Shown here piece after piece: positions 17,328-25,007 of a DNA stretch of 33,732 bases. This stretch comes from Bacteroidota bacterium. Lineage in GTDB: Bacteria; Bacteroidota; Bacteroidia; Flavobacteriales_D; Sanyastnellaceae. The stretch lies in the NCBI GenBank assembly GCA_016868835.1, contig VGFR01000009.1, positions 1 through 33,732 on the forward strand, given 5' to 3'. The position numbers and the translations under genes were made by a program. Under the pieces are notes generated by a model that worked only from the letters and a program-made list of their open reading frames with translations, did not search any database and was not told the origin of the DNA. Every line of letters starts with the position of its first letter. Positions within the stretch are counted from its first letter, which is position 1.

Positions 17328-17355
17328 CAAAGATACGAAATGAAAGCACTCACAA
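17328..17355 (-). promoter_or_regulatory. Promoter of the fused E1 gene
   Basis: The minus strand shows TATCTTTG (17328-17335), a perfect TAnnTTTG -7 box, and a TTG (17353-17355) 17 nt upstream as the -33 element. The box ends 4 nt before the ATG at 17323, so the mRNA should begin at or almost at the start codon. It is the best-formed promoter of this type in the window. Confidence 0.7.
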
Positions 17356-17407
17356 GCGGTTGTTCAAACTTCCATTTAGATGTTACTCATTTTCGAGTTA
17401 GTTCCAT

Positions 17408-17415
17408 TTCTTTTG
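17408..17415 (+). promoter_or_regulatory. -7-like box TTCTTTTG
   Basis: TTCTTTTG matches seven of eight positions of TAnnTTTG and ends 4 nt before the ATG at 17420. It faces the E1 promoter divergently, with 72 nt between the two boxes. No good -33 element is seen. Confidence 0.45.
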
Positions 17416-17419
17416 CAGT

Positions 17420-18289
17420 ATGAGAACATACTTATGCGTGCTATTGATGGTATTGCTGACTGGTTTGAGCTTCGGTCAGCAGAAGGCAAGTTTAAGCAGT
17501 TTGTTTTATGAAAGAACAGACTATTTACCGGCGGGAATTACCCTTGCAGTTGGTCCTACTTTAACATATAGTACGCGGTGGAATAGAGAAGATGAACTAT
17601 TCGCACCGGCTTATGTGAATGGCACCTTTTCAACGCGTCCGCGCGTGGGTTGGAATGCTTCTTTAGCGAAGTATTGGATAAATCAACGTCTCTTGTTTTT
17701 TAATCGAATAGACCTTGGTTTTCAATACAAAAGATTCAACGGGTCTGAGTTATTTGAAGGTGTAGATGCTTGGGGTGGTTCCATTTCTGAAAAACGAATA
17801 TTTCACGAAAACAGAGCGGGGTTATATCTTTCAGGTTCGAATATAATGGGCTTTAAAAAATACAATTGGTTGCAAACAAAATTGGGAGCTGGAATTGATT
17901 ATGCCTACAAGCGATCAACAGAGGGAGAATTTTATAATTTGCCTCGAAATTATTCAGAGCCTTGGAGAGCGGGTGTTTTTGTGGGTGTAGGAGTTGGAAG
18001 ACAAATCAGCGATGGTCTTTTTGCCACAGTTGAAATGGATGCACCTCTGTTTCAGTTTTATCCAGGAGTTTTTGTAGATCAGCGCATGCATTATTTCCAT
18101 TCGCATTATTATCCCATTCAATTGAAGGTTTCGATGATGTGGGCAAAGCACAAGCCGAAAAGAACCTGCGATGATGTGAACAAAGGGCCTGAAAATGTGT
18201 CTATAGAAGACGCTGGGAAACATCAAGGAAATGATTTGTTTGGTCCAGACATGAGAAAATCAAAGAAGAAGAAAAAGAAAAAGAAATAA
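17420..18289 (+). CDS. Hypothetical exported protein, outer-membrane-like, with polylysine tail
   Basis: This 289-residue protein has a signal peptide (MRTYLCVLLMVLLTGLSFG) and many alternating beta-strand segments with aromatic residues, such as WNASLAKYWINQRLLFFNRIDLGFQYKRF and VGVGRQISDGLFATVEMDAPLFQFYPGVF. This suggests a small outer membrane barrel. The last residues form an almost pure lysine tail (eight consecutive Lys before the stop) preceded by a charged linker. I do not recognise the family. The start is the ATG at 17420, placed 4 nt after a TTCTTTTG box. It lies 27 nt upstream of the prenyl synthase gene, which has its own box, so co-transcription is uncertain. Confidence 0.75.
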   Translation: MRTYLCVLLMVLLTGLSFGQQKASLSSLFYERTDYLPAGITLAVGPTLTYSTRWNREDELFAPAYVNGTFSTRPRVGWNASLAKYWINQRLLFFNRIDLGFQYKRFNGSELFEGVDAWGGSISEKRIFHENRAGLYLSGSNIMGFKKYNWLQTKLGAGIDYAYKRSTEGEFYNLPRNYSEPWRAGVFVGVGVGRQISDGLFATVEMDAPLFQFYPGVFVDQRMHYFHSHYYPIQLKVSMMWAKHKPKRTCDDVNKGPENVSIEDAGKHQGNDLFGPDMRKSKKKKKKKK

Positions 18290-18304
18290 GCTGGTTGAAC
18301 TACT

Positions 18305-18312
18305 TACATTTG
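18305..18312 (+). promoter_or_regulatory. -7 box TACATTTG
   Basis: TACATTTG is a perfect TAnnTTTG box and ends 4 nt before the GTG at 18317. It supports the GTG as the true start of the prenyl synthase and predicts a leaderless mRNA. A -33 TTG at the normal distance is not evident. Confidence 0.6.
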
Positions 18313-18316
18313 TAGC

Positions 18317-19291
18317 GTGTCGGTGTTAAAGGAAATACAAGAGCCCGTTAAGGGTGAAATGGCGCAATTTGAGCGGTATTTCCAAGAGCAAATGCGAAGT
18401 GAGCATCGGCTTTTGGATAAGTTAACGCAGTACATTATAAAGCGAAAAGGAAAGCAAATGAGACCTTTGTTTGTTTTTCTTTCGGCCAAGGTTTTCTCAA
18501 AACCGGAAGAGCCAACATACGTGGCAGCCACCATGATTGAGCTACTGCACACCGCAACATTGGTGCATGATGATGTTGTAGACGACTCTCAAATGCGCCG
18601 AGGGTTTTTCAGTATCAATGCTCTTTGGAAAAATAAAATTGCCGTTTTAGTTGGCGATTATTTGTTGTCTCAAGGACTTTCACTTAGCGTAAAGACGAAT
18701 CAGTTCAAACTGCTAGGAATTATGAGTAAGACGGTGAAGGAAATGAGTGAAGGTGAATTGCTTCAACAAGAAAAATCGAGAAAATTAGATATTACAGAAT
18801 CTGTTTACTACGAAATTATTCGTCAGAAAACAGCCTCTTTGATAGCCGCGTGTTGCGAAAGCGGAGCATTGAGCGCCAACGCTTCTGATACTGATGTTCA
18901 GAAAATGGCTCGATTTGGTGAGTTGGTTGGAATGGCATTTCAAATTAAAGATGACTTGTTTGATTTTGGCGTTACTTCTGAAATTGGCAAGCCGGTAGGT
19001 ATAGATATTCAAGAACGTAAAATGACACTGCCTTTGATACACACCTTATTGAAAGTTGATGCATCGGAACGAAGGGAGCTTTTGAGAATTGTGCGAAAAT
19101 TCAATACAAACAGAGAGAAAGTGCAATACTTAATGGGAAGAGTTGAGGCGCATGGCGGAATCGCATACGCTTGGAAAAAAATGATTGCATTTCGTGATGA
19201 AGCCATTGAAATTCTTGAGTCTTTTCCAGAAACACAGGCGAGAAATTCACTTCAACTTCTTGTAAACTACACAATAGAAAGAAATAAATAA
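18317..19291 (+). CDS. Polyprenyl (isoprenoid chain) diphosphate synthase
   Basis: This 324-residue trans-isoprenyl diphosphate synthase elongates allylic diphosphates with isopentenyl diphosphate, probably to the octaprenyl-type side chain of a respiratory quinone. The first aspartate-rich motif is HDDVVDDS (Asp85-Asp90) and the second is QIKDDLFDF (Asp212, 213, 216). The residues KGKQMRPLFVFLSA match the substrate-binding N-terminal motif. The start is GTG, supported by a perfect TACATTTG box 4 nt before it. It is followed after 1 nt by a MORN-type lipoprotein and then a LysM glucosaminidase, so the three form one operon. Chain length cannot be predicted safely. Confidence 0.92.
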   Translation: MSVLKEIQEPVKGEMAQFERYFQEQMRSEHRLLDKLTQYIIKRKGKQMRPLFVFLSAKVFSKPEEPTYVAATMIELLHTATLVHDDVVDDSQMRRGFFSINALWKNKIAVLVGDYLLSQGLSLSVKTNQFKLLGIMSKTVKEMSEGELLQQEKSRKLDITESVYYEIIRQKTASLIAACCESGALSANASDTDVQKMARFGELVGMAFQIKDDLFDFGVTSEIGKPVGIDIQERKMTLPLIHTLLKVDASERRELLRIVRKFNTNREKVQYLMGRVEAHGGIAYAWKKMIAFRDEAIEILESFPETQARNSLQLLVNYTIERNK

Positions 19292-19292
19292 C

Positions 19293-19718
19293 ATGAGGAA
19301 TTTACTTCTATTTTTTATTGCCTTACTACTCTTCACATCATGTGATGAGTTAGATAGCGCCACTCCGAAAGAAATTAAAACAATTAACGGATACAAGATT
19401 GTAGGTTATTATGAAATTGATGGAACAGATTCAATTAAAGTGGGCGAACGCACCTTTTATCCCAACAGTGAGAAAGTATATTTAGAATTTAGAATTAAAG
19501 ATGGAAAGAGACACGGTGAATGCTTGTCTTTTTTTCAAAACGGGACCAGACAGAGCTTGAATACGTATAAAGAGGGAGTGCTAAATGGTGACTACCGTGT
19601 ATGGCATGAAAACGGTGAATTGCAAATTGAAGGTCAGTATGAGAACAATAAAGAGGTGGGTGAATGGGTTTTTTATGATAAAGACGGAAACGTCAAGAAA
19701 ACCCAAAAATTCAATTGA
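19293..19718 (+). CDS. Lipoprotein with MORN/YwqK-like repeats
   Basis: This 141-residue protein has a lipoprotein signal (LLLFTSC, Cys17). It contains repeated short motifs of the MORN/YwqK type: KDGKRHGECLSFFQNG, KEGVLNGDYRVWHENGEL, and NNKEVGEWVFYDKDGN. Such repeats form beta-hairpins; in this phylum they are common in envelope lipoproteins of unknown function. It begins 1 nt after the prenyl synthase stop and its stop TGA is directly followed by the GTG start of the glucosaminidase, so it is the middle gene of an operon. Confidence 0.85.
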   Translation: MRNLLLFFIALLLFTSCDELDSATPKEIKTINGYKIVGYYEIDGTDSIKVGERTFYPNSEKVYLEFRIKDGKRHGECLSFFQNGTRQSLNTYKEGVLNGDYRVWHENGELQIEGQYENNKEVGEWVFYDKDGNVKKTQKFN

Positions 19719-20561
19719 GTGTTGCGTATCTATTTTATTTTTCTTCTATTCTTTTGTCAGTCGGTAATTGCTCAAGTTACAGAAAAGTATATTGCTCAAT
19801 ATGCACCAATAGCCAAGGAGCAAATGAAGAAGTACGGTGTGCCTGCAAGTATTACGTTGGCGCAAGGTATTTTGGAAAGTGGAAATGGGAATAGTGAATT
19901 GGCGAAGGAAGCAAACAATCATTTTGGGATTAAATGTCACAACACCTGGGAGGGTGAACGCGTATATTTTGATGATGATGAAAAAAACGAGTGTTTTCGG
20001 AAATATCCCAATGTGAGTGATAGCTTCGAAGATCACAGCTTATTTTTAAAAAAACCCAGGTATGAAGCGCTCTTCGAATTGAAAATAACGGACTACAAAG
20101 GTTGGGCAGAAGGATTGAAAAAATGTGGATATGCAACAAATCCTACCTATGCTACACAGCTCATTCAACTCATTGAGAGATATGGTTTGGATCAGTATGA
20201 TTTGGGAACTTCGGGGCAGCAGGCTTCGCTGAATTATTTCATTAGTGAGAATAGAATTAAATATGTTAAGGCATTGAAAGGTGAGAGTGTTGAAGAATTG
20301 ACTAAAAGAACTCAGATTGGAAAAAAACGCCTTGCAAAGTATAATGATTGGCCAGAATTAATGGTTTTGAAAGAAGGTGAAATCATTTATCTTCAACCGA
20401 AGAGAAATAAGGCAAGTATTGCAAGCTATAAAGTGAAAAAAGGAGACACCCTTCGATCTATATCACAACAATACGGTATTAAAATGAAGCGCATTTGTAA
20501 ATTGAATGGACTTGCCAATGAAGCTACGCTAAAGGAAGGTCAAGTTTTAGTGCTTCGCTAA
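19719..20561 (+). CDS. LysM-containing endo-beta-N-acetylglucosaminidase (GH73-like)
   Basis: This 280-residue exported protein is a peptidoglycan hydrolase. After a signal peptide (MLRIYFIFLLFFCQSVIA) it has a glucosaminidase domain at about 22-160 (YIAQYAPIAKEQMKKYGVPASI, with the catalytic Glu53 in QGILESG, then NNHFGIKCH, WAEGLKKCGYATNPTYA). A C-terminal LysM domain lies at about 237-280 (YKVKKGDTLRSISQQYGI ... GQVLVLR). A degenerate LysM-like stretch may precede it (about 185-232). The start is GTG, immediately after the TGA of the lipoprotein gene; no other start fits the signal peptide. The 3' end faces the glycosyltransferase operon with a 23-nt gap. Confidence 0.9.
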   Translation: MLRIYFIFLLFFCQSVIAQVTEKYIAQYAPIAKEQMKKYGVPASITLAQGILESGNGNSELAKEANNHFGIKCHNTWEGERVYFDDDEKNECFRKYPNVSDSFEDHSLFLKKPRYEALFELKITDYKGWAEGLKKCGYATNPTYATQLIQLIERYGLDQYDLGTSGQQASLNYFISENRIKYVKALKGESVEELTKRTQIGKKRLAKYNDWPELMVLKEGEIIYLQPKRNKASIASYKVKKGDTLRSISQQYGIKMKRICKLNGLANEATLKEGQVLVLR

Positions 20562-20584
20562 TTTTTCTGTATACAACATGAAAT

Positions 20585-21460
20585 TCAATTTGAAGTGTTG
20601 AGGTAGAGCTTGCCAATAGGAGCCCATCTTCCAGGGTGCATGGGACGTGTATTTGGATACAAGCCAATTGCGTGTATTCCACATGCGGCCGCAATGTGCA
20701 GTGGTCCAGTACTAGCGGCAACTATACAATCGCACGCGGCAATGAATGCAATTAATTCTGCGAGGCTGAGTTTGCCTGTTAAATCGGTGATGTTTTGGTT
20801 AGGGGTGAACGAAGATTGAATAACGCTTCCTTCTTGCTCGGTACCTGTTAAATAAACATGGCAGTTATTCTGCTCTAGTACTTGTGATAAAAGTGAAAAT
20901 TCTTCAAATGACCAGTTCTTAGCACTTCCTTTGCTTAACATATGAAAGATTACCGAACGTTTGTTCGGTACTAGAGGTATTGGATTTTGAACTTGCGGTT
21001 CGAGCTTTTGAAGATTTGTTATTTCTTCCAAAGAAGGAATATTCAGCACACCAAAAAGCTTTAATAAGTGAAAATTCAATTGCGACTCATGGAGATCACT
21101 TTTTTTTCTGGTGAACCAAATGCGTTTATTAGCATAAATCCATGAATGCTTTCTTCTCGCAGTAGCAATGCGATTGGGTATTCCTTTGGATTTGACCCAT
21201 TGCATAACTTGTGGATCTGGAAATGCAAATACTACGGCATCAGCTTCGAGTTGCTCATCATCTTTGAAATCGAAATTTACGAATTCATCAATAAACGGAC
21301 ATGCCTCTGCAATGGCTTTCGTGTAGCTTCTGCCAATGAAAATAACTTGAGTATTCGGTGCGTGTTTTTTAATAAAACCACACAGCGGAAGAGTGACTAA
21401 AACGTCTCCAATACTATCTGTTCTTGCAATTGCAATCCTATTTGGAAACCCTATGCTCAT
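20585..21460 (-). CDS. Glycosyltransferase family 9 (heptosyltransferase-like)
   Basis: This 291-residue protein is a GT9 enzyme of the ADP-heptose:LPS heptosyltransferase type, acting on the cytoplasmic face of the inner membrane in lipopolysaccharide core assembly. Signature segments are IAIARTDSIGDVLVTLPLCGFIKK at the N-terminus, HMLSKGSAKNWSFEEFSLL in the middle, and the C-terminal nucleotide-sugar site ASTGPLHIAAACGIHAIGLYP. It starts inside the 3' end of the preceding GT2 gene (23-nt overlap), so the two are coupled. It is the last gene of the rsmA-fbp operon. Confidence 0.88.
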   Translation of the reverse strand: MSIGFPNRIAIARTDSIGDVLVTLPLCGFIKKHAPNTQVIFIGRSYTKAIAEACPFIDEFVNFDFKDDEQLEADAVVFAFPDPQVMQWVKSKGIPNRIATARRKHSWIYANKRIWFTRKKSDLHESQLNFHLLKLFGVLNIPSLEEITNLQKLEPQVQNPIPLVPNKRSVIFHMLSKGSAKNWSFEEFSLLSQVLEQNNCHVYLTGTEQEGSVIQSSFTPNQNITDLTGKLSLAELIAFIAACDCIVAASTGPLHIAAACGIHAIGLYPNTRPMHPGRWAPIGKLYLNTSN

Positions 21461-22190
21461 GTAACTTTTTGTATTTTAAGTGTGTGGCGAAAGCTGAAAT
21501 TCGAGCAACAGTGAATCCAGATTTTCCATCGAGAAACCCAAGTCTAAAAAAATAGTCTGTACAAAATTTAACCATTGGGCTAAATATGCGTTTGTACAAT
21601 GGAGATTTTTTTCCTTGATTGAAAAGGTCTAAGGCTTGAATAGAAGTGAATTTATCAGCTTGAGCATAATGCTGTTCAACGGTATAATAAGAGTAATGAA
21701 GACAGTGCCCATTTAAGACACAAATGTTTTCTTTATTTAGGTTAGACAGGTTTTCATGAATGGTGCCTTCCCATTGGCTCAACTTTTTATTGAACAATCT
21801 AATTTTAATGTCGGGATACCAGCCTCCGTGTCGAATGAAATTTCCGCAGTAATTGGTCATTCGCTTGAAAGCGGCTGGTTGCGGTGTATTTTTTTTCCAA
21901 TTTAATATAGCCTCAATTAGCTCCGCGTCCAAGACCTCGTCTGCATCTATGCTGAGAATCCAGTCGTGTTGAGCCATGGCATTGCCATCATTTTTTTGTT
22001 GTGAATACCCTTCCCAACTTTGTTGAAACACTGATGCTCCGCAGTCTTTGGCAACTTGAACGGTGTTATCTGTAGAGAATGAGTCCACCACAACAATGTC
22101 ATCTGTCACCTGACTTACTGCACGAAGACATTTTTCAAGATGGTGTCCTTCATTGAAGGTTATGATTACTGCTGAAAGAGAAGTACTCAT
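21438..22190 (-). CDS. Glycosyltransferase family 2 (WaaE/KdtX-like)
   Basis: This 250-residue GT2 enzyme resembles the WaaE/KdtX group that adds a hexose to the LPS inner core. The GT-A motifs are visible: SAVIITFNEGHHLEKCLRAV at the N-terminus, VVVDSFSTDNT, and the metal-binding LSIDADEVLD. Further typical motifs are GGWYPDIKIRLFNK and WEGTIHE. It overlaps the TM2 gene start by four bases (22187-22190) and the GT9 gene by 23 nt, so it lies in the middle of an operon. Confidence 0.9.
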   Translation of the reverse strand: MSTSLSAVIITFNEGHHLEKCLRAVSQVTDDIVVVDSFSTDNTVQVAKDCGASVFQQSWEGYSQQKNDGNAMAQHDWILSIDADEVLDAELIEAILNWKKNTPQPAAFKRMTNYCGNFIRHGGWYPDIKIRLFNKKLSQWEGTIHENLSNLNKENICVLNGHCLHYSYYTVEQHYAQADKFTSIQALDLFNQGKKSPLYKRIFSPMVKFCTDYFFRLGFLDGKSGFTVARISAFATHLKYKKLHEHRVSK

Positions 22191-22543
22191 TTGATTTCAT
22201 TTGAATTCCACATGAAGAAGTGTGGGTTGTTCATGAAAGGTTTGATGTCTTTAACCGCTATTAAAACACCAAGATCTACAAGCCATAAAATTCCGCCACC
22301 ACCTGCGGTTGCAGAATAGAGCACAGGCACTTTTACATCGGTTCCTAAATACATGCGGTGAACGCCTAAATATCCGAGTGTGGCGTTAAGGGTAATTGCA
22401 ACCGCTTTTTGATTTTTAAACGATTTTAGGAGTTGAATTGATTTTCTATTGTGGAATTTTTCGCTATTTATCACCTGTGATTGTACTTGCCCAAAGGAAT
22501 TGAGGGAAAACAATACGAGGTAAATAAATATAGAAATTCGCAT
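22187..22543 (-). CDS. TM2-domain membrane protein
   Basis: This 118-residue protein has a signal peptide ([18 protein letters not shown]) and a TM2 domain: a glycine-rich helix, the conserved loop GYLGVHRMYLG, and a second helix (GGGGILWLVDLGVLIAV). TM2 proteins are small membrane proteins of unknown function. The start codon shares one base with the stop of fbp (TAATG), and its stop overlaps the GT2 start by four bases, so it is translationally coupled on both sides. Its place between a gluconeogenic enzyme and LPS glycosyltransferases is unexplained. Confidence 0.85.
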   Translation of the reverse strand: MRISIFIYLVLFSLNSFGQVQSQVINSEKFHNRKSIQLLKSFKNQKAVAITLNATLGYLGVHRMYLGTDVKVPVLYSATAGGGGILWLVDLGVLIAVKDIKPFMNNPHFFMWNSNEIK

Positions 22544-23550
22544 TAGCCTAGTGTTCGAATTAATTCTTCAACTTTGTTTACCATTTTCAAAGAGCCAATA
22601 AATAGCGGTGATCTTTGATGTAAGTCCGTTGGTTTAATTTCCATGATTCTTCCATTACCATGACTGGCTTTTCCACCTGCCTGTTCAACAATGAAGGCAA
22701 GTGGATTGCATTCATATTGGATACGCAATTTTCCTTCAGGAGATTTTGAACTGCCGGGATACATGTAGATTCCGCCTTTAATGAGATTGCGATGAAAATC
22801 TGCTACTAAGGAACCAATATATCTGGCACTGTAAGGACGATTTGTTTTTTTGTCGGACGCTTTACACCATGAGACATAGGCTTGAACGCCCGGGCTGCAT
22901 GCATTGATATGCCCTTCGTTCACACTGAAAATTGAACCATCCTCGGGAATTCTCATGTTCGGATGAGAAAGAAAGAATTCACCAATACTCGGTTGTAAAG
23001 TAAATCCATTTACACCGCGCCCTGTAGTATAAACCAACATGGTACTGCTTCCGTATATGATGTATCCAGCAGCCACTTGCTCATCACCCGTTTGAAGAAA
23101 GTCATTGACTGTGGCCATGTCTCCAATGCTTGATTTGCGTCTGAAGATGGAAAAGATGGTACCAATACTTACGTTCACGTCAATGTTGGATGAACCATCT
23201 AGTGGATCGAACAAAATGACATACTTTGCTTTTTTGCAATGCTCATGATCAAAGGCGAAATACTTTTCATTTTCTTCTGATCCTGCACCAGCAACTTGAC
23301 CGCCCCATTGCATGGCGTTGAGAAGGGTGTCGTCTGCAAAAACATCAAGTTTCATTTGGGTTTCGCCTTGGACATTCGTTTTCCCTGCGGCGCCTAAAAT
23401 GTCTTGAAGGCCGGCTTTATTCACTTTGTGATTGATGATTTTACCAGCAATTCCAATATCTGATAGTAATCTACTTAAATCTCCTGAAGCGTAAGGGAAG
23501 TCTGATTGACGTTCCATGATGAATTCGCTGAGTGTTACAAGTGCGGCCAT
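22543..23550 (-). CDS. fbp: Fructose-1,6-bisphosphatase class I
   Basis: This 335-residue protein is a class I fructose-1,6-bisphosphatase, the gluconeogenic enzyme that releases phosphate from fructose 1,6-bisphosphate. The metal and substrate motif [24 protein letters not shown] is complete. Also visible are [12 protein letters not shown] and the C-terminal signature [27 protein letters not shown]. The start ATG at 23550 lies 4 nt after a TAAATTCG box located at the end of rsmA, so the gene may be transcribed from its own promoter as well as from rsmA. It is followed by the TM2 gene with a 1-nt overlap. Confidence 0.95.
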   Translation of the reverse strand: MAALVTLSEFIMERQSDFPYASGDLSRLLSDIGIAGKIINHKVNKAGLQDILGAAGKTNVQGETQMKLDVFADDTLLNAMQWGGQVAGAGSEENEKYFAFDHEHCKKAKYVILFDPLDGSSNIDVNVSIGTIFSIFRRKSSIGDMATVNDFLQTGDEQVAAGYIIYGSSTMLVYTTGRGVNGFTLQPSIGEFFLSHPNMRIPEDGSIFSVNEGHINACSPGVQAYVSWCKASDKKTNRPYSARYIGSLVADFHRNLIKGGIYMYPGSSKSPEGKLRIQYECNPLAFIVEQAGGKASHGNGRIMEIKPTDLHQRSPLFIGSLKMVNKVEELIRTLG

Positions 23551-23554
23551 GATG

Positions 23555-23562
23555 CGAATTTA
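23555..23562 (-). promoter_or_regulatory. -7-like box TAAATTCG for fbp, inside the end of rsmA
   Basis: The minus-strand octamer TAAATTCG begins with the TAA stop codon of rsmA itself and ends 4 nt before the fbp ATG. This is the same box and spacing as at 2789, 29743 and 31873. A -33 element is not clear. Confidence 0.5.
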
Positions 23563-24345
23563 CGCTTGATTGGTTAAGTGAGGAAATAAGAGATGGGTAA
23601 GTTCAATGAATTCAGGAACCCCAAGTTGTTCAGGTCGTTTTTGAAAAATTGGAAGGTTTGTGTCGAGTTGGGTTCCACAAAGCGATTTAACACTGTTTCT
23701 CAGGGTTTTTCTACGTTGATTAAAAGCCAACTTAACAACTTGTTTAAACTCCTTTTCACCCGATACTAACAGAGGTATTTTTTTTCTTGTCATGCGAATA
23801 ACGCCACTTTTTACTTTCGGTGGTGGATTGAAAACGTGTTCGTCTACCGTGAATAAATATTCAATGTCATAATACACCTGAAGAAGCACAGACAAGATTC
23901 CGTAATCTTTATTTCCGGGTCCCGAGGCTACGCGCATTGCAACTTCCTTTTGAAACATGCCAACAAGTTCTGGAACGCAAGTGTGATATTCCAGAACGGC
24001 GAATAGAATCTGTGAAGAAATGTTGTAAGGAAAATTTCCGACAACAGCAAAATGATCACCGAACGTTTCTTTTAAATTCATTCTTAGAAAATCGGAAGAA
24101 TGAGTTTTTCCTTGAAGTTGGGGGTAATGTAATTTTAAATAGGCGACTGATTCCTCATCGATTTCTACGACTTCAATATTTTCAGTTCGCTGCAATAAAA
24201 ATTGAGTAAGTGCACCAGTTCCAGGACCAACCTCTATAATTTTTGAATAATTTTCATGCTTGGTTAGGGCGTTGGATATATCCTCGCAGATTGAGAGATC
24301 CAGCAAAAAATGCTGCCCCAAATGTTTTTTTGGCCTTACGTTCAC
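23560..24345 (-). CDS. rsmA: 16S rRNA dimethyladenosine transferase RsmA (KsgA)
   Basis: RsmA dimethylates two adjacent adenosines near the 3' end of 16S rRNA during ribosome assembly. The motifs are intact: VRPKKHLGQHFLLD at the N-terminus, the SAM site IIEVGPGTGALT (about 36-47), and the catalytic NFPY at residues 104-107. I place the start at the GTG 24345, which gives 261 residues, the normal family length. The frame stays open upstream to an ATG at 24429, but those 28 residues are not RsmA-like. A TTGATTTG box lies exactly 4 nt before the GTG, supporting this start. It is the first gene of a five-gene operon with fbp, TM2, GT2 and GT9. Confidence 0.9.
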   Translation of the reverse strand: MNVRPKKHLGQHFLLDLSICEDISNALTKHENYSKIIEVGPGTGALTQFLLQRTENIEVVEIDEESVAYLKLHYPQLQGKTHSSDFLRMNLKETFGDHFAVVGNFPYNISSQILFAVLEYHTCVPELVGMFQKEVAMRVASGPGNKDYGILSVLLQVYYDIEYLFTVDEHVFNPPPKVKSGVIRMTRKKIPLLVSGEKEFKQVVKLAFNQRRKTLRNSVKSLCGTQLDTNLPIFQKRPEQLGVPEFIELTHLLFPHLTNQA

Positions 24346-24349
24346 ACCA

Positions 24350-24357
24350 CAAATCAA
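24350..24357 (-). promoter_or_regulatory. -7-like box TTGATTTG for rsmA
   Basis: TTGATTTG matches seven of eight positions of TAnnTTTG and ends 4 nt before the GTG at 24345. It is divergent to the CvpA box at 24450-24457, with 92 nt between them. Confidence 0.45.
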
Positions 24358-24449
24358 CCACCATTTTTTTGAAAGTCCTACATGTTTTGATAAACATAGT
24401 TTCGTTAAAAACAAAGGCATGAGGCCCAAGAGTGCTTTGTTTTAATACT

Positions 24450-24457
24450 TAGTTTCG
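24450..24457 (+). promoter_or_regulatory. -7-like box TAGTTTCG
   Basis: TAGTTTCG differs from TAnnTTTG by one C and ends 4 nt before the ATG at 24462. The same TTCG variant occurs at four other genes of this window. No clear -33 TTG is present at the usual distance. Confidence 0.5.
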
Positions 24458-24461
24458 GGGT

Positions 24462-25007
24462 ATGGTAAGTTATTTAGACATATTGTTGGTACTTATGTTA
24501 GCCTGGGCCATTTGGCGAGGTTGGTCAAATGGTTTTGTTGCCGAGTTATTTTCTTTTTTGGCTTTTTTTGTTGGCGTATATGCGTCTGTGTATTTATCAG
24601 AGCCTGTTGGAAAACTTATGGGGGCTACTGATGAAAGCGTTGGCACTCGCGTAGCTGTTTTTTTAGTCATTTTCCTTATTGTGGTTGTTGGCATGTATTT
24701 TTTAGGAAAATTGATTACTTCAAAAATCAAAGGGGGTACAGAAAAATGGAATAAAGCCTTGGGCTCTCTCTTTTCACTAGGAAAATACATGTTGGGAATG
24801 GGCTCTCTTTTCGTTATGCTGCATGCGTTGGATTCAAAATTTCATCTGCTTCCAGAATCGCAAAAGGAGGCGTCGTACGTATATGAGCCCTTGAATTCAT
24901 TTTCAAGAACGCTTTTCCCTGAAATAAAAGAGTTTGAGTCGAAGTTGCCTTCAGACACCACCGTCAAAGACATAAAAGAGGTCAATGAGAAGGTCAATAA
25001 GAAATAG
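24462..25007 (+). CDS. CvpA family membrane protein
   Basis: This 181-residue inner membrane protein belongs to the CvpA family. It has several predicted transmembrane helices (about 4-22, 25-45, 62-84 and 100-120) and the typical N-terminal pattern YLDILLVLMLAWAIWRGWSNGFVAELFS. The C-terminal part is charged and probably soluble. Members are linked to colicin V production in E. coli and to envelope function, but their biochemical role is unknown. The ATG lies 4 nt after a TAGTTTCG box. Its 3' end overlaps the dipeptidase gene by 23 nt in another frame. Confidence 0.88.
   Translation: MVSYLDILLVLMLAWAIWRGWSNGFVAELFSFLAFFVGVYASVYLSEPVGKLMGATDESVGTRVAVFLVIFLIVVVGMYFLGKLITSKIKGGTEKWNKALGSLFSLGKYMLGMGSLFVMLHALDSKFHLLPESQKEASYVYEPLNSFSRTLFPEIKEFESKLPSDTTVKDIKEVNEKVNKK

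Noticed and set aside
17324-17353. GTG start for the fused E1 gene ten codons upstream
   Set aside because: The perfect promoter box for this gene lies between the two candidate starts, so the mRNA should not contain the GTG.
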